DNA of 64,000 nucleotides from Bifidobacterium aesculapii (GTDB lineage: Bacteria > Actinomycetota > Actinomycetes > Actinomycetales > Bifidobacteriaceae). Made by a program: the position numbers and the translations under genes. Numbering within the stretch: position 1 is the stretch's first letter; each line of letters opens with the position of its first letter. The notes beneath the pieces were generated by a model. The model searched no databases and had not been told where the DNA came from. It worked only from the letters and a program-made list of their open reading frames with translations. Shown here piece after piece: positions 1-8,153 of the stretch. The DNA lies in the NCBI RefSeq assembly GCF_001417815.1, contig NZ_BCFK01000067.1:1-64000 (forward strand), read 5' to 3'.

Positions 1-128
1 AAAAAGACTTGTGTCCATGTGATTTCGCCCGTATTCGCGCGCGCGATGTCATAGTTGAGAACGAAAGTCAATACCTGTGATAAACATCACATTCCTCATA
101 TTCCCCACAGGCACGTAGGGTGGAGGGC

Positions 129-1406
129 ATGACTGACACGATTGTGGTATCGACCGACGGCTCCGCCCTCGGCAACCCGAACGGACCGATGGGCTGGGCC
201 TGGGCCGATCACGCGAAGGACGCCGGCGCCCCCGGGCACGAGCACGACTCCCGCGGCTACGATGCGGGCGGCGCCACGAACGGCACCAACCAGATCGGCG
301 AACTGTGCGCCGTATTGGAGGTGCTGCGCGCGCATCCCGGCCCGCAGAAGCTCATCATCGAATCGGACTCGCAATACGCGATCAACTGTTCGACGAAATG
401 GGTGAACGGCTGGAAGCGCAACGGCTGGAAGAACTCGCAGAAGAAGCCGGTGAAGAACCGCGAGATCATCCAGGCCATCGACGAGGCGATCTCCACGCGC
501 CCCGGTTCAGTCGAATTCAAGTGGGTGAAGGGGCACGCGGGCAACGCGGGCAACGAGCTCGTCGACGAACTCGCGCGCACGTACGCGGGCGACTGCCGGT
601 CGGGCGCGCGCGACGGCTACCTGCCGATCGAAGGGTGGCGGTCGCTGCTGAACTCGGAGTATTCGCGCGGCACCGACGTGCCGCCCGACGTCCAGCTCGT
701 GCTGGACGGCAAGGCGGACGCGGCGGCGTTGCGCACGGACCGCGGCGATGCGGGACGTGGCGCAGGCGGCGGCGTTGCGCACGACGCAGGTCGTGGCGCG
801 GGCCACGGCACGCGGGCGGGCGGTGCACGCGCGGCGAAAGCAACGCTCACCGAGCTGCTCGCGGAAGAGGAGGGCGTGCCGGACTATCTCGGCACGGCCG
901 GCGGCGACGCCGGACGCGCGGCATCGGGAGTCGGCGGGGCAACCGCCGGAACGATCTCCGACGCCGGAACAGACGGACAGGCCACGCGGCCTCAGACAAC
1001 CGGCACAGTCAGGCAGCCCGCACCCTCTGCGCAACCTGTATCAATTGAACGGCCCGCGCCGTCCGCACAACCCGCATCGGCCGCACAGCCGGTATCGGCC
1101 GCACGACCTGCATCCGCAGCGCAAACCACGCCCGCCGCACGGCCCACATCCGCAGCGCAACCCTCATCCACAGCACAGCCGGTATCGGCCGCACGACCTG
1201 CATCGGCCGCACGACCCGCGCCGGCCGCACGACCCGCGCCGACCGGGTTGAAGGTCTCGGGCGAGGTACGCTTCTCCCCCGCGCCGAAAACCAGCCCGTA
1301 CTACAACGGCGAGCCTATGCACGTGCACGGATACATCGCCGTGGACGGTCTCGTGGACGGCGACGGCAATCTGACAATCGTCAACGCCGATTTCCTGCGC
1401 GCATGA
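129..1406 (+). CDS. rnhA: Ribonuclease HI with long Ala/Pro-rich C-terminal extension
   Basis: This 425-residue protein should cleave the RNA strand of RNA:DNA hybrids. The first ~155 residues are a complete RNase HI domain: D10 in the TDGSALGNP strand, E58, D80 (IIESDS), H136 and D146 (GHAGNAGNELVDELA) supply the DEDD site plus the mobile histidine. Residues ~160-290 are Ala/Gly/Asp-rich. Residues ~300-370 are an imperfect pentapeptide repeat of the type A-R/Q-P-A/V-S. A short ordered-looking tail of ~50 residues follows (SGEVRFSPAP onward). Typical RNase HI is about 150-160 residues, so two thirds of the protein is extension. I chose ATG 129 over GTG 120 because a TAGGGT box at 116-121 sits 7 nt upstream, as in other probable leaderless genes here, and the GGAGGG at 122-127 is too close to act as a ribosome binding site. 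The catalytic call is firm; the role of the tail is unknown. Confidence 0.88.
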   Translation: MTDTIVVSTDGSALGNPNGPMGWAWADHAKDAGAPGHEHDSRGYDAGGATNGTNQIGELCAVLEVLRAHPGPQKLIIESDSQYAINCSTKWVNGWKRNGWKNSQKKPVKNREIIQAIDEAISTRPGSVEFKWVKGHAGNAGNELVDELARTYAGDCRSGARDGYLPIEGWRSLLNSEYSRGTDVPPDVQLVLDGKADAAALRTDRGDAGRGAGGGVAHDAGRGAGHGTRAGGARAAKATLTELLAEEEGVPDYLGTAGGDAGRAASGVGGATAGTISDAGTDGQATRPQTTGTVRQPAPSAQPVSIERPAPSAQPASAAQPVSAARPASAAQTTPAARPTSAAQPSSTAQPVSAARPASAARPAPAARPAPTGLKVSGEVRFSPAPKTSPYYNGEPMHVHGYIAVDGLVDGDGNLTIVNADFLRA

Positions 1407-1492
1407 CTAGTGGGGTATCTCCACGAACAACTCCGCAGACGCCCCCGCGAACGCACGATCGTCCCGCCGTCCGGCGTTCCGACCGGTTGGCC

Positions 1493-1744
1493 ATGCCCAA
1501 CCCACCATGGCCAACCCACCAGGTCCAACCGACCAAGTCCAACCCATCATGCCCAACCCGGGATGCCCAACCCACCAGGTCCAACCCACTAGGTCCGCCC
1601 CACCATGCCCGACCTACCATGCCCGACCTACCATGCCCAACCCAACATGGCGAACCCACCGTGGCCGACCCGCCGTGCCCGGCTTACCATGCCCAACCCA
1701 ACATGGCGAACCCAACATGCCCGACCCAGCATGCCCGACTTACC
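1493..1744. repeat. 14-bp tandem repeat array, 18 units
   Basis: The unit ATGCCCAACCCACC (with variants such as AGGTCCAACCCACT and ATGGCGAACCCAAC) repeats in strict 14-nt register for 18 units. The last unit ends exactly where the 111-bp palindromic element begins. Because 14 is not a multiple of three, ORFs stay open in several frames on both strands, but they have no start context or family resemblance and are not called as genes. The rest of the 1407-2028 gap holds ~85 bp of unremarkable sequence before the array, the palindromic element, and a GC-rich leader (1857-2010) with loose GCGAACACA-like reiterations. Confidence 0.9.
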
Positions 1745-1854
1745 CGTACATTTACACCGTTTTCCGTGATTTACAGCATCAAACGGACGATTGGGACCCC
1801 TTATTTCGTCCACTTGGCGCTGTAAATCGCGGATAGTGGTGGAAACGTACGGGG
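1744..1854. repeat. 111-bp palindromic intergenic element, copy A
   Basis: A long imperfect inverted repeat begins CCGTACA and ends CGTACGGGG. Nested complementary blocks fold inward: CACCGTT with a GGTGG partner, TTTACAGC with GCTGTAAA, and CGGACGA with TTCGTCC. A second copy of identical length lies at 39292-39402, and the two match along their whole length by eye. It has no coding potential. It sits between the RNase HI gene and rpiA, directly against the 14-bp array. It could be a MITE-like non-autonomous element or a structured transcript. Confidence 0.85.
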
Positions 1855-2028
1855 AATGAGCGAAACGACAGGACGGATTCGCGAGGACAGGGCGGGTGCG
1901 GCGACGCGGGGCGGACGGAAGACGCGCGAGCGAACACACGGCGAACACAAGCGCACACGAGCGCGCACAATCTTCCACTCGCGTTAGGATGGGAACGACT
2001 TTTCATATGGAAGGAAAGGATTCGCACC

Positions 2029-2727
2029 ATGGATAAGGCACAGCAGGACGCCCTGAAGAAGGCCGCCGGCATCGAGGCCGCCAAGCTCGTCGAGAACGGC
2101 ATGATCGCCGGCCTCGGCACCGGCTCCACCGTCAAGTTCCTCGTGGACGAGCTCGGCCGCCGCGTGCAGGAGGAAGGCCTCACGTTCACCGGCGTGACCA
2201 CCTCCCGCCGCACGCAGGCCCAGGCCGAGAGCTACGGCATCAAGATCGTGGACATCGACGATGTGGACCACATCGACGTGACCATCGACGGCGCCGACGA
2301 GGTCGACAAGAACTTCAACGGCATCAAGGGCGGCGGCGCGGCCCTCCTGTGGGAGAAGATCGTGGCCACCAACTCGAACAAGATCGTGTGGATCGTCGAC
2401 GAGTCCAAGGTCGTCGACACCATCGGCAAGTTCCCGCTGCCGGTCGAGGTCATCCCGTTCGGCGCCGGCCACGTCGTCAAGAAGTTCGAGGCCAAGGGCT
2501 ACAAGCCGGTGCTGCGCCTCGACGCCGAAGGCAAGGAGGTCCGCACCGACGAGAACAACTTCGTCGTGGACCTGCACCTGGAGAAGATCGAGCACCCGTT
2601 CGAGCTGGCCGAGGACCTCATCAACACGGTGGGCGTCGTCGAGCACGGCCTGTTCCTCAACATGGTCGACAAGGTCATCGTCGGCGACCCGAACGGCCCG
2701 CGCGTCCTCACCAACTCCAACAAGTGA
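2029..2727 (+). CDS. rpiA: Ribose-5-phosphate isomerase A
   Basis: This cytoplasmic enzyme interconverts ribose 5-phosphate and ribulose 5-phosphate, feeding the fructose-6-phosphate phosphoketolase (bifid) shunt and nucleotide synthesis. At 232 residues it has the usual RpiA length. Visible motifs are the phosphate-binding GLGTGST (residues 28-34), DGADE (87-91) and [11 protein letters not shown] (100-110), where E109 aligns with the catalytic glutamate. The ATG at 2029 follows an AAGGAAAGG ribosome binding site. It is a single-gene unit closed by a strong hairpin terminator just downstream. The preceding intergenic region carries the repeat array and palindromic element, which could affect its transcription. 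Confidence 0.97.
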   Translation: MDKAQQDALKKAAGIEAAKLVENGMIAGLGTGSTVKFLVDELGRRVQEEGLTFTGVTTSRRTQAQAESYGIKIVDIDDVDHIDVTIDGADEVDKNFNGIKGGGAALLWEKIVATNSNKIVWIVDESKVVDTIGKFPLPVEVIPFGAGHVVKKFEAKGYKPVLRLDAEGKEVRTDENNFVVDLHLEKIEHPFELAEDLINTVGVVEHGLFLNMVDKVIVGDPNGPRVLTNSNK

Positions 2728-2756
2728 GCCGGCAAGCTCATTCATAGCCAACCCGA

Positions 2757-2796
2757 AGAGAGCCGTATCCGCACCTGTGGGGTACGGCTCTCTTTG
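2757..2796 (+). terminator. rpiA rho-independent terminator
   Basis: AGAGAGCCGTA (2757-2767) pairs perfectly with TACGGCTCTCT (2783-2793) and is followed by a short T-rich stretch, 30 bp after the rpiA stop. Confidence 0.85.
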
Positions 2797-2859
2797 TAGG
2801 GTCATCGCCGCCGGCGCCCCGCCCAACGGCGAAAGGCGTCCGGTCGCCTCATCCGCTGC

Positions 2860-2907
2860 GCGCGATTTTGGTGCGCAAATCATCCGATTTGCGCACCAAA
2901 ATCGCGC
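2860..2907. repeat. Dispersed hairpin repeat (GCGCGATTTTGGTGCGC family), copy 1
   Basis: Two 21-bp arms (2860-2880 and 2887-2907) are perfect reverse complements around a 6-nt loop; the arm core is GCGCGATTTTGGTGCGC. The element lies between the rpiA terminator and the bS22 terminator, so it is not needed for ending either transcript. Related hairpins occur at 8082-8135, 16596-16649 and 61861-61913. Confidence 0.85.
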
Positions 2908-2941
2908 AGAGAAGGGACGGACGCTACAGATAAGATAAGCG

Positions 2942-2974
2942 AAAACCCCGCAGCCGTATGGCGTGCGGGGTTTT
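2942..2974. terminator. Terminator of the bS22 gene, symmetric
   Basis: AAAACCCCGCA (2942-2952) pairs with TGCGGGGTTTT (2964-2974). The A-tract and T-tract make it usable on either strand. It lies 25 bp beyond the stop of the minus-strand bS22 gene. Confidence 0.85.
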
Positions 2975-2998
2975 CCATGCCTGAATTGCTCAGTAAGA

Positions 2999-3088
2999 CT
3001 ACCTGCGCTGGTGGCGGGTCTTACGCAGCAGTTTGCGGTGCTTCTTCTTGCTCATCCGCTTGCGGCGCTTCTTGATGACGGAACCCAT
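2999..3088 (-). CDS. Small ribosomal subunit protein bS22 (AURKAIP1/COX24-like)
   Basis: This 29-residue, extremely basic peptide starts [19 protein letters not shown] and ends KTRHQRR. It matches the actinobacterial micro-protein bound to the small ribosomal subunit, which carries the AURKAIP1/COX24 motif. A GGAGG lies about 9 nt upstream of the ATG, and a terminator follows the stop, so it is a complete monocistronic gene. It is easily missed because of its size. The family call rests on the near-invariant sequence; the ribosomal location is known from mycobacteria and inferred here. Confidence 0.9.
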   Translation of the reverse strand: MGSVIKKRRKRMSKKKHRKLLRKTRHQRR

Positions 3089-3232
3089 CTGAAGCCTCCA
3101 ATCCGATCAATCGTAAAAGTTGCAACTCGCACGAGTATACACGTTCTCGCGGACTATGCCACCTGCGCGTCAACTCGTGGTCAGACCACGGCCATATTCC
3201 GCACGTCGCGCGTCCGCACCGCACCACGTTCG

Positions 3233-3850
3233 TCAGAGCGGGAATTTCTGGTAGAACCGCTGGACCGCGTCCTTCGCGCCGGTGACCTGGAACACGACCG
3301 TGTCGTTGCGCCACAGCGCGGTGGCCTTCTTCGCGTCGTCGGCGTTCGTCTTCACCACGTAGTCGCCGGTGGTGTCGCCCTGCACCTTGACCGCGCCCGA
3401 AGCGACCGACTTGCCGGTCAGCCCCTTGGCGAGCGCATCATACTGTGTCTTCGCCGGGTCGGAGGTGGTCCACTGCGCCACGACGAGCGTGACGTCCGCG
3501 TCCTTCTTGCCGGTGGAATAGGTGAGCGCGTACTCCTCGAGCGGCGAGGCGGAGTTCCACGTGGTGGAGGCGTCCGCCTTGGTGCGTGCGTAGTTGAGCA
3601 CGCTGTCCGGCATGGCCTTGAGCAGCTCCGTCGCGTTGTCCGGCAGGGCCGTCGCCTTGATGCTCGGCGTGGTCGGCTGCGCCGTCTGCTGGGTCTCGCT
3701 CGTCTGCGTGCCGGCCGTGTTCTTGTTGAGCGCCCAGCCGGGCCAGACGAAGGCGGAGAGCAGCGCGAGGATGATGACCAGCGCCGCCGCGATGATGACG
3801 GCGATCAGTTTGCCGTGTCCATGTTGCGAGGAGCTACGAGTATTCGACAT
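3233..3850 (-). CDS. Membrane-anchored extracytoplasmic protein of unknown function
   Basis: This 205-residue protein has a short charged N-terminus rich in Ser/His, then a single hydrophobic segment at about residues 15-36 (LIAVIIAAALVIILALLSAF) that should anchor it. A Thr/Gln-rich linker (TSETQQTAQPTTPS) leads to a ~140-residue outer domain with a regular alpha/beta look and no cysteine or recognised catalytic motif. No family was recognised. It is divergent from radA, with 148 bp between the two starts. The start was chosen just before the Ser/His-rich stretch because upstream sequence in frame has no hydrophobic or conserved character. A weak CACAAT box lies 7 nt before the ATG. Confidence 0.75.
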   Translation of the reverse strand: MSNTRSSSQHGHGKLIAVIIAAALVIILALLSAFVWPGWALNKNTAGTQTSETQQTAQPTTPSIKATALPDNATELLKAMPDSVLNYARTKADASTTWNSASPLEEYALTYSTGKKDADVTLVVAQWTTSDPAKTQYDALAKGLTGKSVASGAVKVQGDTTGDYVVKTNADDAKKATALWRNDTVVFQVTGAKDAVQRFYQKFPL

Positions 3851-3948
3851 GGTTCCGATTGTGGCACAGGCTTGTGACGCATGCGCCGGTCCGGTCGAGG
3901 TGCAGCGCGATTCGCTCACCTGCCGGCGACACACCGGGCGGAGTTGAA

Positions 3949-3972
3949 AAACCGGTATATCTGTACCGGTTT
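3949..3972. promoter_or_regulatory. Palindrome upstream of radA
   Basis: AAACCGGTA (3949-3957) and TACCGGTTT (3964-3972) form a perfect inverted repeat with a 6-nt centre, ending 26 bp before the radA ATG and about 100 bp from the divergent gene. It could be an operator. It does not resemble the LexA box known from actinobacteria (GAAC-N4-GTTC). Confidence 0.5.
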
Positions 3973-3998
3973 GCGACCGGCGTGGATATGGTCGAGGC

Positions 3999-5468
3999 AT
4001 GGCTAAAGCGAATGTGCAGTACCTGTGTTCCGAATGTGGCTGGAGCGGGTCCAAGTGGTACGGGAAGTGCCCCGAGTGCGGGCAGTGGGGCACCGTGGAC
4101 GAGTTCCACGAGTCCCGTCCGGCCGCGGCGCGGCGCAGCGGGGGTGCCGTGGCGGGCGGCGGCGCCGTTCGCGGCGCAGGTCGCGGCGTGCACACGCAGG
4201 CCGCCGCGGTCGCACAGTCCGCGGCCGTGCCGATCACCGAGGTGGGTACGGATGACGTCACGCGCATCCCGACGGGCTTCTGCGAGTTCGACCGCGTGCT
4301 GGGCGGCGGCATCGTGCCGGGTTCCGTGGTGCTCATCGCCGGTGAGCCGGGAATCGGCAAGTCGACGCTGCTGTTGGAGACGGCCGGGAACATCGCGCGT
4401 GCACATGCGGCGGCCGGCGGCAAGGTGCTGTACATGTCCGGCGAGGAATCGCAGGGCCAGGTGCGTCTGCGGGCCACACGCATCGACGCGGTGGAGCCGA
4501 ATCTGCTGCTCGCCGCCACCACCGATCTGGCCACGGTATTGGGACTGATCGAGCGCGAGCGCCCCACGCTGGCGATCGTCGATTCGGCGCAGACGATCGT
4601 CTCGCAGGATGTGGACGGCATCTCCGGCGGCTCCACGCAGGTGCGCGAGGTGGCGAGCGCACTCATCGACGTGGCGAAGACGCTGGATGTGCCTGTACTG
4701 CTCGTCGGTCATGTCACGAAGGACGGTTCGATCGCCGGCCCTCGCACGTTGGAGCATCTGGTGGACGTGGTGTGCCAGTTCGAGGGCGATAGCGAGACGG
4801 CGCTGCGTATGCTGCGCGCGGTGAAGAACCGTTTCGGCCCGACGGACGAGGTCGGGTGCTTCGACATGAGCGGCGAAGGCATCGAGGAGGTGACCGATCC
4901 GGCCGGCCTGTTCCTGTCGAGCGTGGACGGCACGGGTCCGGGCGCGGGCGGCAGTGCCGATGGCATGCCGGCTCCGGTCGAGGGTACCTGCGTGACGTTC
5001 ACGTTGGACGGCCACCGGTCGCTGCCCATCGAGATTCAGTCGCTGGTCACGGATTCGGTGCTGCCCACGCCGCGCAGGGCGGTGAACGGCGTGGATTCCA
5101 ACCGGATTGCCATGCTGGTGGCCGTGCTGTACCGGCATGGGCACGTGAACCTGCTGGGCAACGATCTCTATATTTCGACGATTGCAGGCGGGCTTGCGAA
5201 GGAGCCGGCGTGCGATCTGGCGATTGTGGGCGCGTTGGCGAGCGCGGCGAAGCATGCGTCGATCCCACGCACGGTGTGCGCGATCGGCGAGATCTCCCTG
5301 ACCGGTCAGGTGCGGCCGGTGCCGCGGTTGGAATACCGGCTGCGTGAGGCGGCGCGATTGGGGTTTACGACGGCTGTGGTGCCGCGTCTACGCAAGCGGC
5401 TGGAGATTCCCGGTCTCACCATCGTGCAGGTCTCCACGCTCAAATCCGCATTGGGGGTGATGCTCTAG
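3999..5468 (+). CDS. radA: DNA repair protein RadA (Sms)
   Basis: RadA is a RecA-related ATPase that helps process recombination intermediates and promotes branch migration. The 489-residue protein shows the full architecture. A four-cysteine zinc finger uses C10, C13, C24 and C27. The RecA-like core has Walker A GEPGIGKST (115-123), followed by the RadA-specific KNRFG motif (276-280). A Lon-protease-like C-terminal domain runs from about residue 330 to the end. The linker between zinc finger and ATPase is Ala/Gly/Arg-rich and longer than usual. There is no convincing ribosome binding site, but a TATGGT box ends 6 nt before the ATG, which fits leaderless expression. Confidence 0.96.
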   Translation: MAKANVQYLCSECGWSGSKWYGKCPECGQWGTVDEFHESRPAAARRSGGAVAGGGAVRGAGRGVHTQAAAVAQSAAVPITEVGTDDVTRIPTGFCEFDRVLGGGIVPGSVVLIAGEPGIGKSTLLLETAGNIARAHAAAGGKVLYMSGEESQGQVRLRATRIDAVEPNLLLAATTDLATVLGLIERERPTLAIVDSAQTIVSQDVDGISGGSTQVREVASALIDVAKTLDVPVLLVGHVTKDGSIAGPRTLEHLVDVVCQFEGDSETALRMLRAVKNRFGPTDEVGCFDMSGEGIEEVTDPAGLFLSSVDGTGPGAGGSADGMPAPVEGTCVTFTLDGHRSLPIEIQSLVTDSVLPTPRRAVNGVDSNRIAMLVAVLYRHGHVNLLGNDLYISTIAGGLAKEPACDLAIVGALASAAKHASIPRTVCAIGEISLTGQVRPVPRLEYRLREAARLGFTTAVVPRLRKRLEIPGLTIVQVSTLKSALGVML

Positions 5469-5627
5469 TCTCCGAATACGCATCTTCAGCAACGGTGTTC
5501 GCTTCCGTACAACGTGGTCGTCTCCCAGGCACGGTGGCCGTCGTTCCGCGGAGCCAACAAATCAGACGGCACTCTGCAGCGCACACGCCCGGCGTAGCCG
5601 CGTGCTCGGGTTCCGGATCCGCAAGGT

Positions 5628-6566
5628 TCACAGCATGGCGGCGGAACTGGCCCGGACCGCGGCTTCGCTGATCGTGCAGGACAGACGGAAAATCGGCACA
5701 TGACGCAGCATCACGTCCAGCAATCCCAGCGCGTCCACGGCGGCGAGCGCATCGTCGGGCCGGTACATCTGCCGCATGATGAGCGGCAGCGCCTCGCCGG
5801 CGCCGATGCGCCAGCAGGCGTTCTCCACGCCATGATCATCCGTGACGCGGATCGCATCATCCGGCACCACGCCGTGCGCGCCGCCTGCAGATCCCGTGCC
5901 CGCGGTGCCCGTCACGCCCGCTCCCGTGATCGCCGTGTCCAAGCCCGCGCCCGCCGCGCCATCCGCATCACCGTCCGCTCCGCCCGAAACGACGCGGACG
6001 CCCATGCCGGTCGGATACGAACCGTCGTCCACGGCGCGCGTGACCACGCAGATGCCGGCGAGCGGCGCGCTCACGTTGCGCTGCCAACGCTCCTTGCCCG
6101 CCCACGGTGTGCCGTACGCCCGGACCTCGCCCGAACGCCCGTCGACGCGCAGCAGCGGCTTGTCGCCGTTGATGATGTCGACGTCGTCGCCGAACACCGT
6201 GCGCCACATGCGGATATGCGTGCTTTTGCCGGTGCCGCTGGGAGCGGTGAAGATGTACGCGCGGCCGCCGTATTCGATCGTCGCGCCATGGAACAGGATG
6301 CGCCCCAACGCAGGGCCATGCTCCGCGATAGCGCGCAGCACCACCAGCGTCTCGAGATACGGGTCGCTCCAATCGCCGGGCGCGCCGATCTCGCGCTCAT
6401 GGTCGATGTCGCGCTGCGATACCGCGATCGCGATATCCGCATGATCGCGGTCGTGCTCGAACCCCGCCGACGGCAGCCTGTAGTCGGCGCATTGCCGGAC
6501 GATCTCATCGTGCATCGACCGCACGGCCACCGTCAGATCCGCCACCCGCATCACAAAATCAGTCAC
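5628..6566 (-). CDS. HPr-kinase-like P-loop protein
   Basis: This 312-residue protein resembles the C-terminal domain of HPr kinase/phosphorylase. It has Walker A APSGTGKST at residues 108-116 and a GDKPLLR segment at 134-140, where HprK-type folds place a metal/phosphate-binding acidic residue. Residues ~190-238 are a low-complexity Gly/Ala/Asp stretch that looks like a disordered insertion. Such stand-alone HprK-like proteins often sit in peptide-modification clusters, but no such partner is nearby, so the substrate is unknown. The GTG at 6566 is supported by a TATCAT box 6 nt upstream and the absence of a ribosome binding site. An ATG at 6551 and one at 6644 are alternatives. It converges on radA with no obvious hairpin in the 159-bp gap. 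Confidence 0.72.
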   Translation of the reverse strand: MTDFVMRVADLTVAVRSMHDEIVRQCADYRLPSAGFEHDRDHADIAIAVSQRDIDHEREIGAPGDWSDPYLETLVVLRAIAEHGPALGRILFHGATIEYGGRAYIFTAPSGTGKSTHIRMWRTVFGDDVDIINGDKPLLRVDGRSGEVRAYGTPWAGKERWQRNVSAPLAGICVVTRAVDDGSYPTGMGVRVVSGGADGDADGAAGAGLDTAITGAGVTGTAGTGSAGGAHGVVPDDAIRVTDDHGVENACWRIGAGEALPLIMRQMYRPDDALAAVDALGLLDVMLRHVPIFRLSCTISEAAVRASSAAML

Positions 6567-6711
6567 GCAACCATGATACGGCCCGTGCGGCGGAGTCCGA
6601 GCTCCGGGAAAACCACCGACGGTGCCATCACGCGCCGCGTTCATGGCATGGCGGCAAGGCGCGTCAGGGGCGGAGGCGATGCGCCCGAAGCGCCCCCATG
6701 CGCGGAACCGG

Positions 6712-7920
6712 TCAGGCGGTCAGTCGCTTCGTCTCCTCGACATTGCGGGCGAGTTCGGCCTTGAGGGCGTCCACACCGTCGAACCTGACCTGCGGGCGCA
6801 GGAAGCCCGTGAACTCGACGCGCACGCGGTGGCCGTAGAGCTCCAGCCAATCCTCGGTGATCGCGTACGCTTCGACGACCCGCTCGTTGAGGCCCGTCTT
6901 CTCGCTGAACGTGGGCTTGGTGCCGATGGAGATGGCCGCCGGCCATCGGCGGGGCGTACCGGCTACGGCATCAGCAGCAGCGTCCGTCGAAACGACATCC
7001 GCAGCAGTACCGTCCGCGTTCCCGCCCTGCTGCACGCCCTCGTCCACCAGCCATCCGGCGTACACGCCGTCGACCGGCAGATAGCCGGTCACATTCTCGC
7101 CGAGATTGGCGGTCGGGAATCCGATGGTGCGGCCGCGCTCCTCGCCGTGCACGACCTCGCCGACCACGCTGTGCGGATGCCCGAGAATCGCGTTCGCATC
7201 CTTGATGCGGCCGTGCCCGAGCAGATAGCGCACGTTCGTGGAACTCCACGCGCGCATCGCCTTCGCCTGATGCTTCTTGCTCCACGCGCGACGCTCCGCC
7301 TTGGTCGCGTTCGCGAACGGGTCGGCCGGCTCGCCCCACTCCGCGGGCATCTGAGGCTTCCAGTCACGCGGGATGCGCACCTCGCCGGGGCCGCGGTCGT
7401 CGACCACGTCAAGCTCGAATACGCCGGCGCCGGCCGCAAGATTCGCGATGGCCTTCACGTCGCCCTTACGTCCCGCGCCCATCGCCGCGTCGGAGCCGAG
7501 CACGAGCGTGCGCATGCCGAGTTTGCCGACGAGACGTCCGAGGAAGAAAATGTACGACTTCGACGCGAAAGCGAGCGTGTAGCGCACGACGAGCACATGC
7601 TCGACGCCCGCCGCCTTCATCGCGGCGAGACGATCGTCCACGCCGCTCAACGCGTTCGCGTCGATGACGTCCGCGCCCGGCTCCTCGCCGTCGTGCGCGG
7701 CCGCCCAGCCGTGCACGAACGCGGGACGTGGGTCGAAGAGAATCACGATGGAGAACGCGTCATGCTTGTGCGCGAGCTCGACCACCCGCTCGACCACCGC
7801 CTGATGCCCCCGGTGCATGCCGTCGAACGCGCCGAGCGTCACGACCGCGCGCTTGTCTTTGTCGAAGTCCGGCCACTCCACGTCGCCGTTCTCATCCGGG
7901 GTCAGATAGGTGATGTCCAT
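6712..7920 (-). CDS. ribF: Bifunctional riboflavin kinase / FAD synthetase
   Basis: RibF phosphorylates riboflavin to FMN and then adenylylates FMN to FAD. The N-terminal nucleotidyltransferase part has TLGAFDGMHRGHQ (28-40), and the C-terminal kinase part has GRTIGFPTANL (263-273). At 402 residues it is longer than the ~310-330 typical of the family. The extra length lies in a charged insert at ~190-226 and a low-complexity Ala/Asp/Gly insert at ~300-330 within the kinase domain. GAGGAG lies 5 nt before ATG 7920, which settles the start against an upstream in-frame codon. No FMN riboswitch-like structure is visible in front of it. Confidence 0.96.
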   Translation of the reverse strand: MDITYLTPDENGDVEWPDFDKDKRAVVTLGAFDGMHRGHQAVVERVVELAHKHDAFSIVILFDPRPAFVHGWAAAHDGEEPGADVIDANALSGVDDRLAAMKAAGVEHVLVVRYTLAFASKSYIFFLGRLVGKLGMRTLVLGSDAAMGAGRKGDVKAIANLAAGAGVFELDVVDDRGPGEVRIPRDWKPQMPAEWGEPADPFANATKAERRAWSKKHQAKAMRAWSSTNVRYLLGHGRIKDANAILGHPHSVVGEVVHGEERGRTIGFPTANLGENVTGYLPVDGVYAGWLVDEGVQQGGNADGTAADVVSTDAAADAVAGTPRRWPAAISIGTKPTFSEKTGLNERVVEAYAITEDWLELYGHRVRVEFTGFLRPQVRFDGVDALKAELARNVEETKRLTA

Positions 7921-8081
7921 TGCGCTCCTCATACTCGTCGCCGCGGTGATATCCGCAGATCAAGCCGCTTGTGGCCGCGACCACTCTAGCAAACGGCGAC
8001 GAAGTGGAAGCCACCAGCCCGGCGTCGTCCGCGAGGCATGAACGCAATCCGGCAAGGCGTATCGCAGTCATCGCCACAGGC

Positions 8082-8135
8082 TTCGCGCGATTATGGTGCG
8101 CAACACACCCTCCCAGCGCACCATTCTCGCGCGGA
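8082..8135. repeat. Dispersed hairpin repeat, copy 2
   Basis: The left arm TTCGCGCGATTATGGTGCGC (8082-8101) pairs with a right arm GCGCACCATTCTCGCGCGGAA (8116-8136) apart from a central mismatch and an end bulge. It shares the CGCGCGATT-TGGTGCGC core with copies 1 and 3. It lies between the ribF start and the end of the next gene, so it may also act as a terminator for the 8154-8924 gene. Confidence 0.78.
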
Positions 8136-8153
8136 AGAATGCCAAGCCCGTGA

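Noticed and set aside
1403-1836. Pro/Thr/Gln-rich ORFs over the 14-bp array
   Set aside because: They are translations of the tandem repeat in several frames, without start context or conserved residues.
3949-3972. LexA box before radA
   Set aside because: The palindrome is AAACCGGTA/TACCGGTTT, not the GAAC-N4-GTTC pattern of actinobacterial LexA sites.
7921-8081. FMN riboswitch before ribF
   Set aside because: The sequence lacks the conserved RFN-element boxes, and the ribosome binding site directly follows an ordinary short leader.
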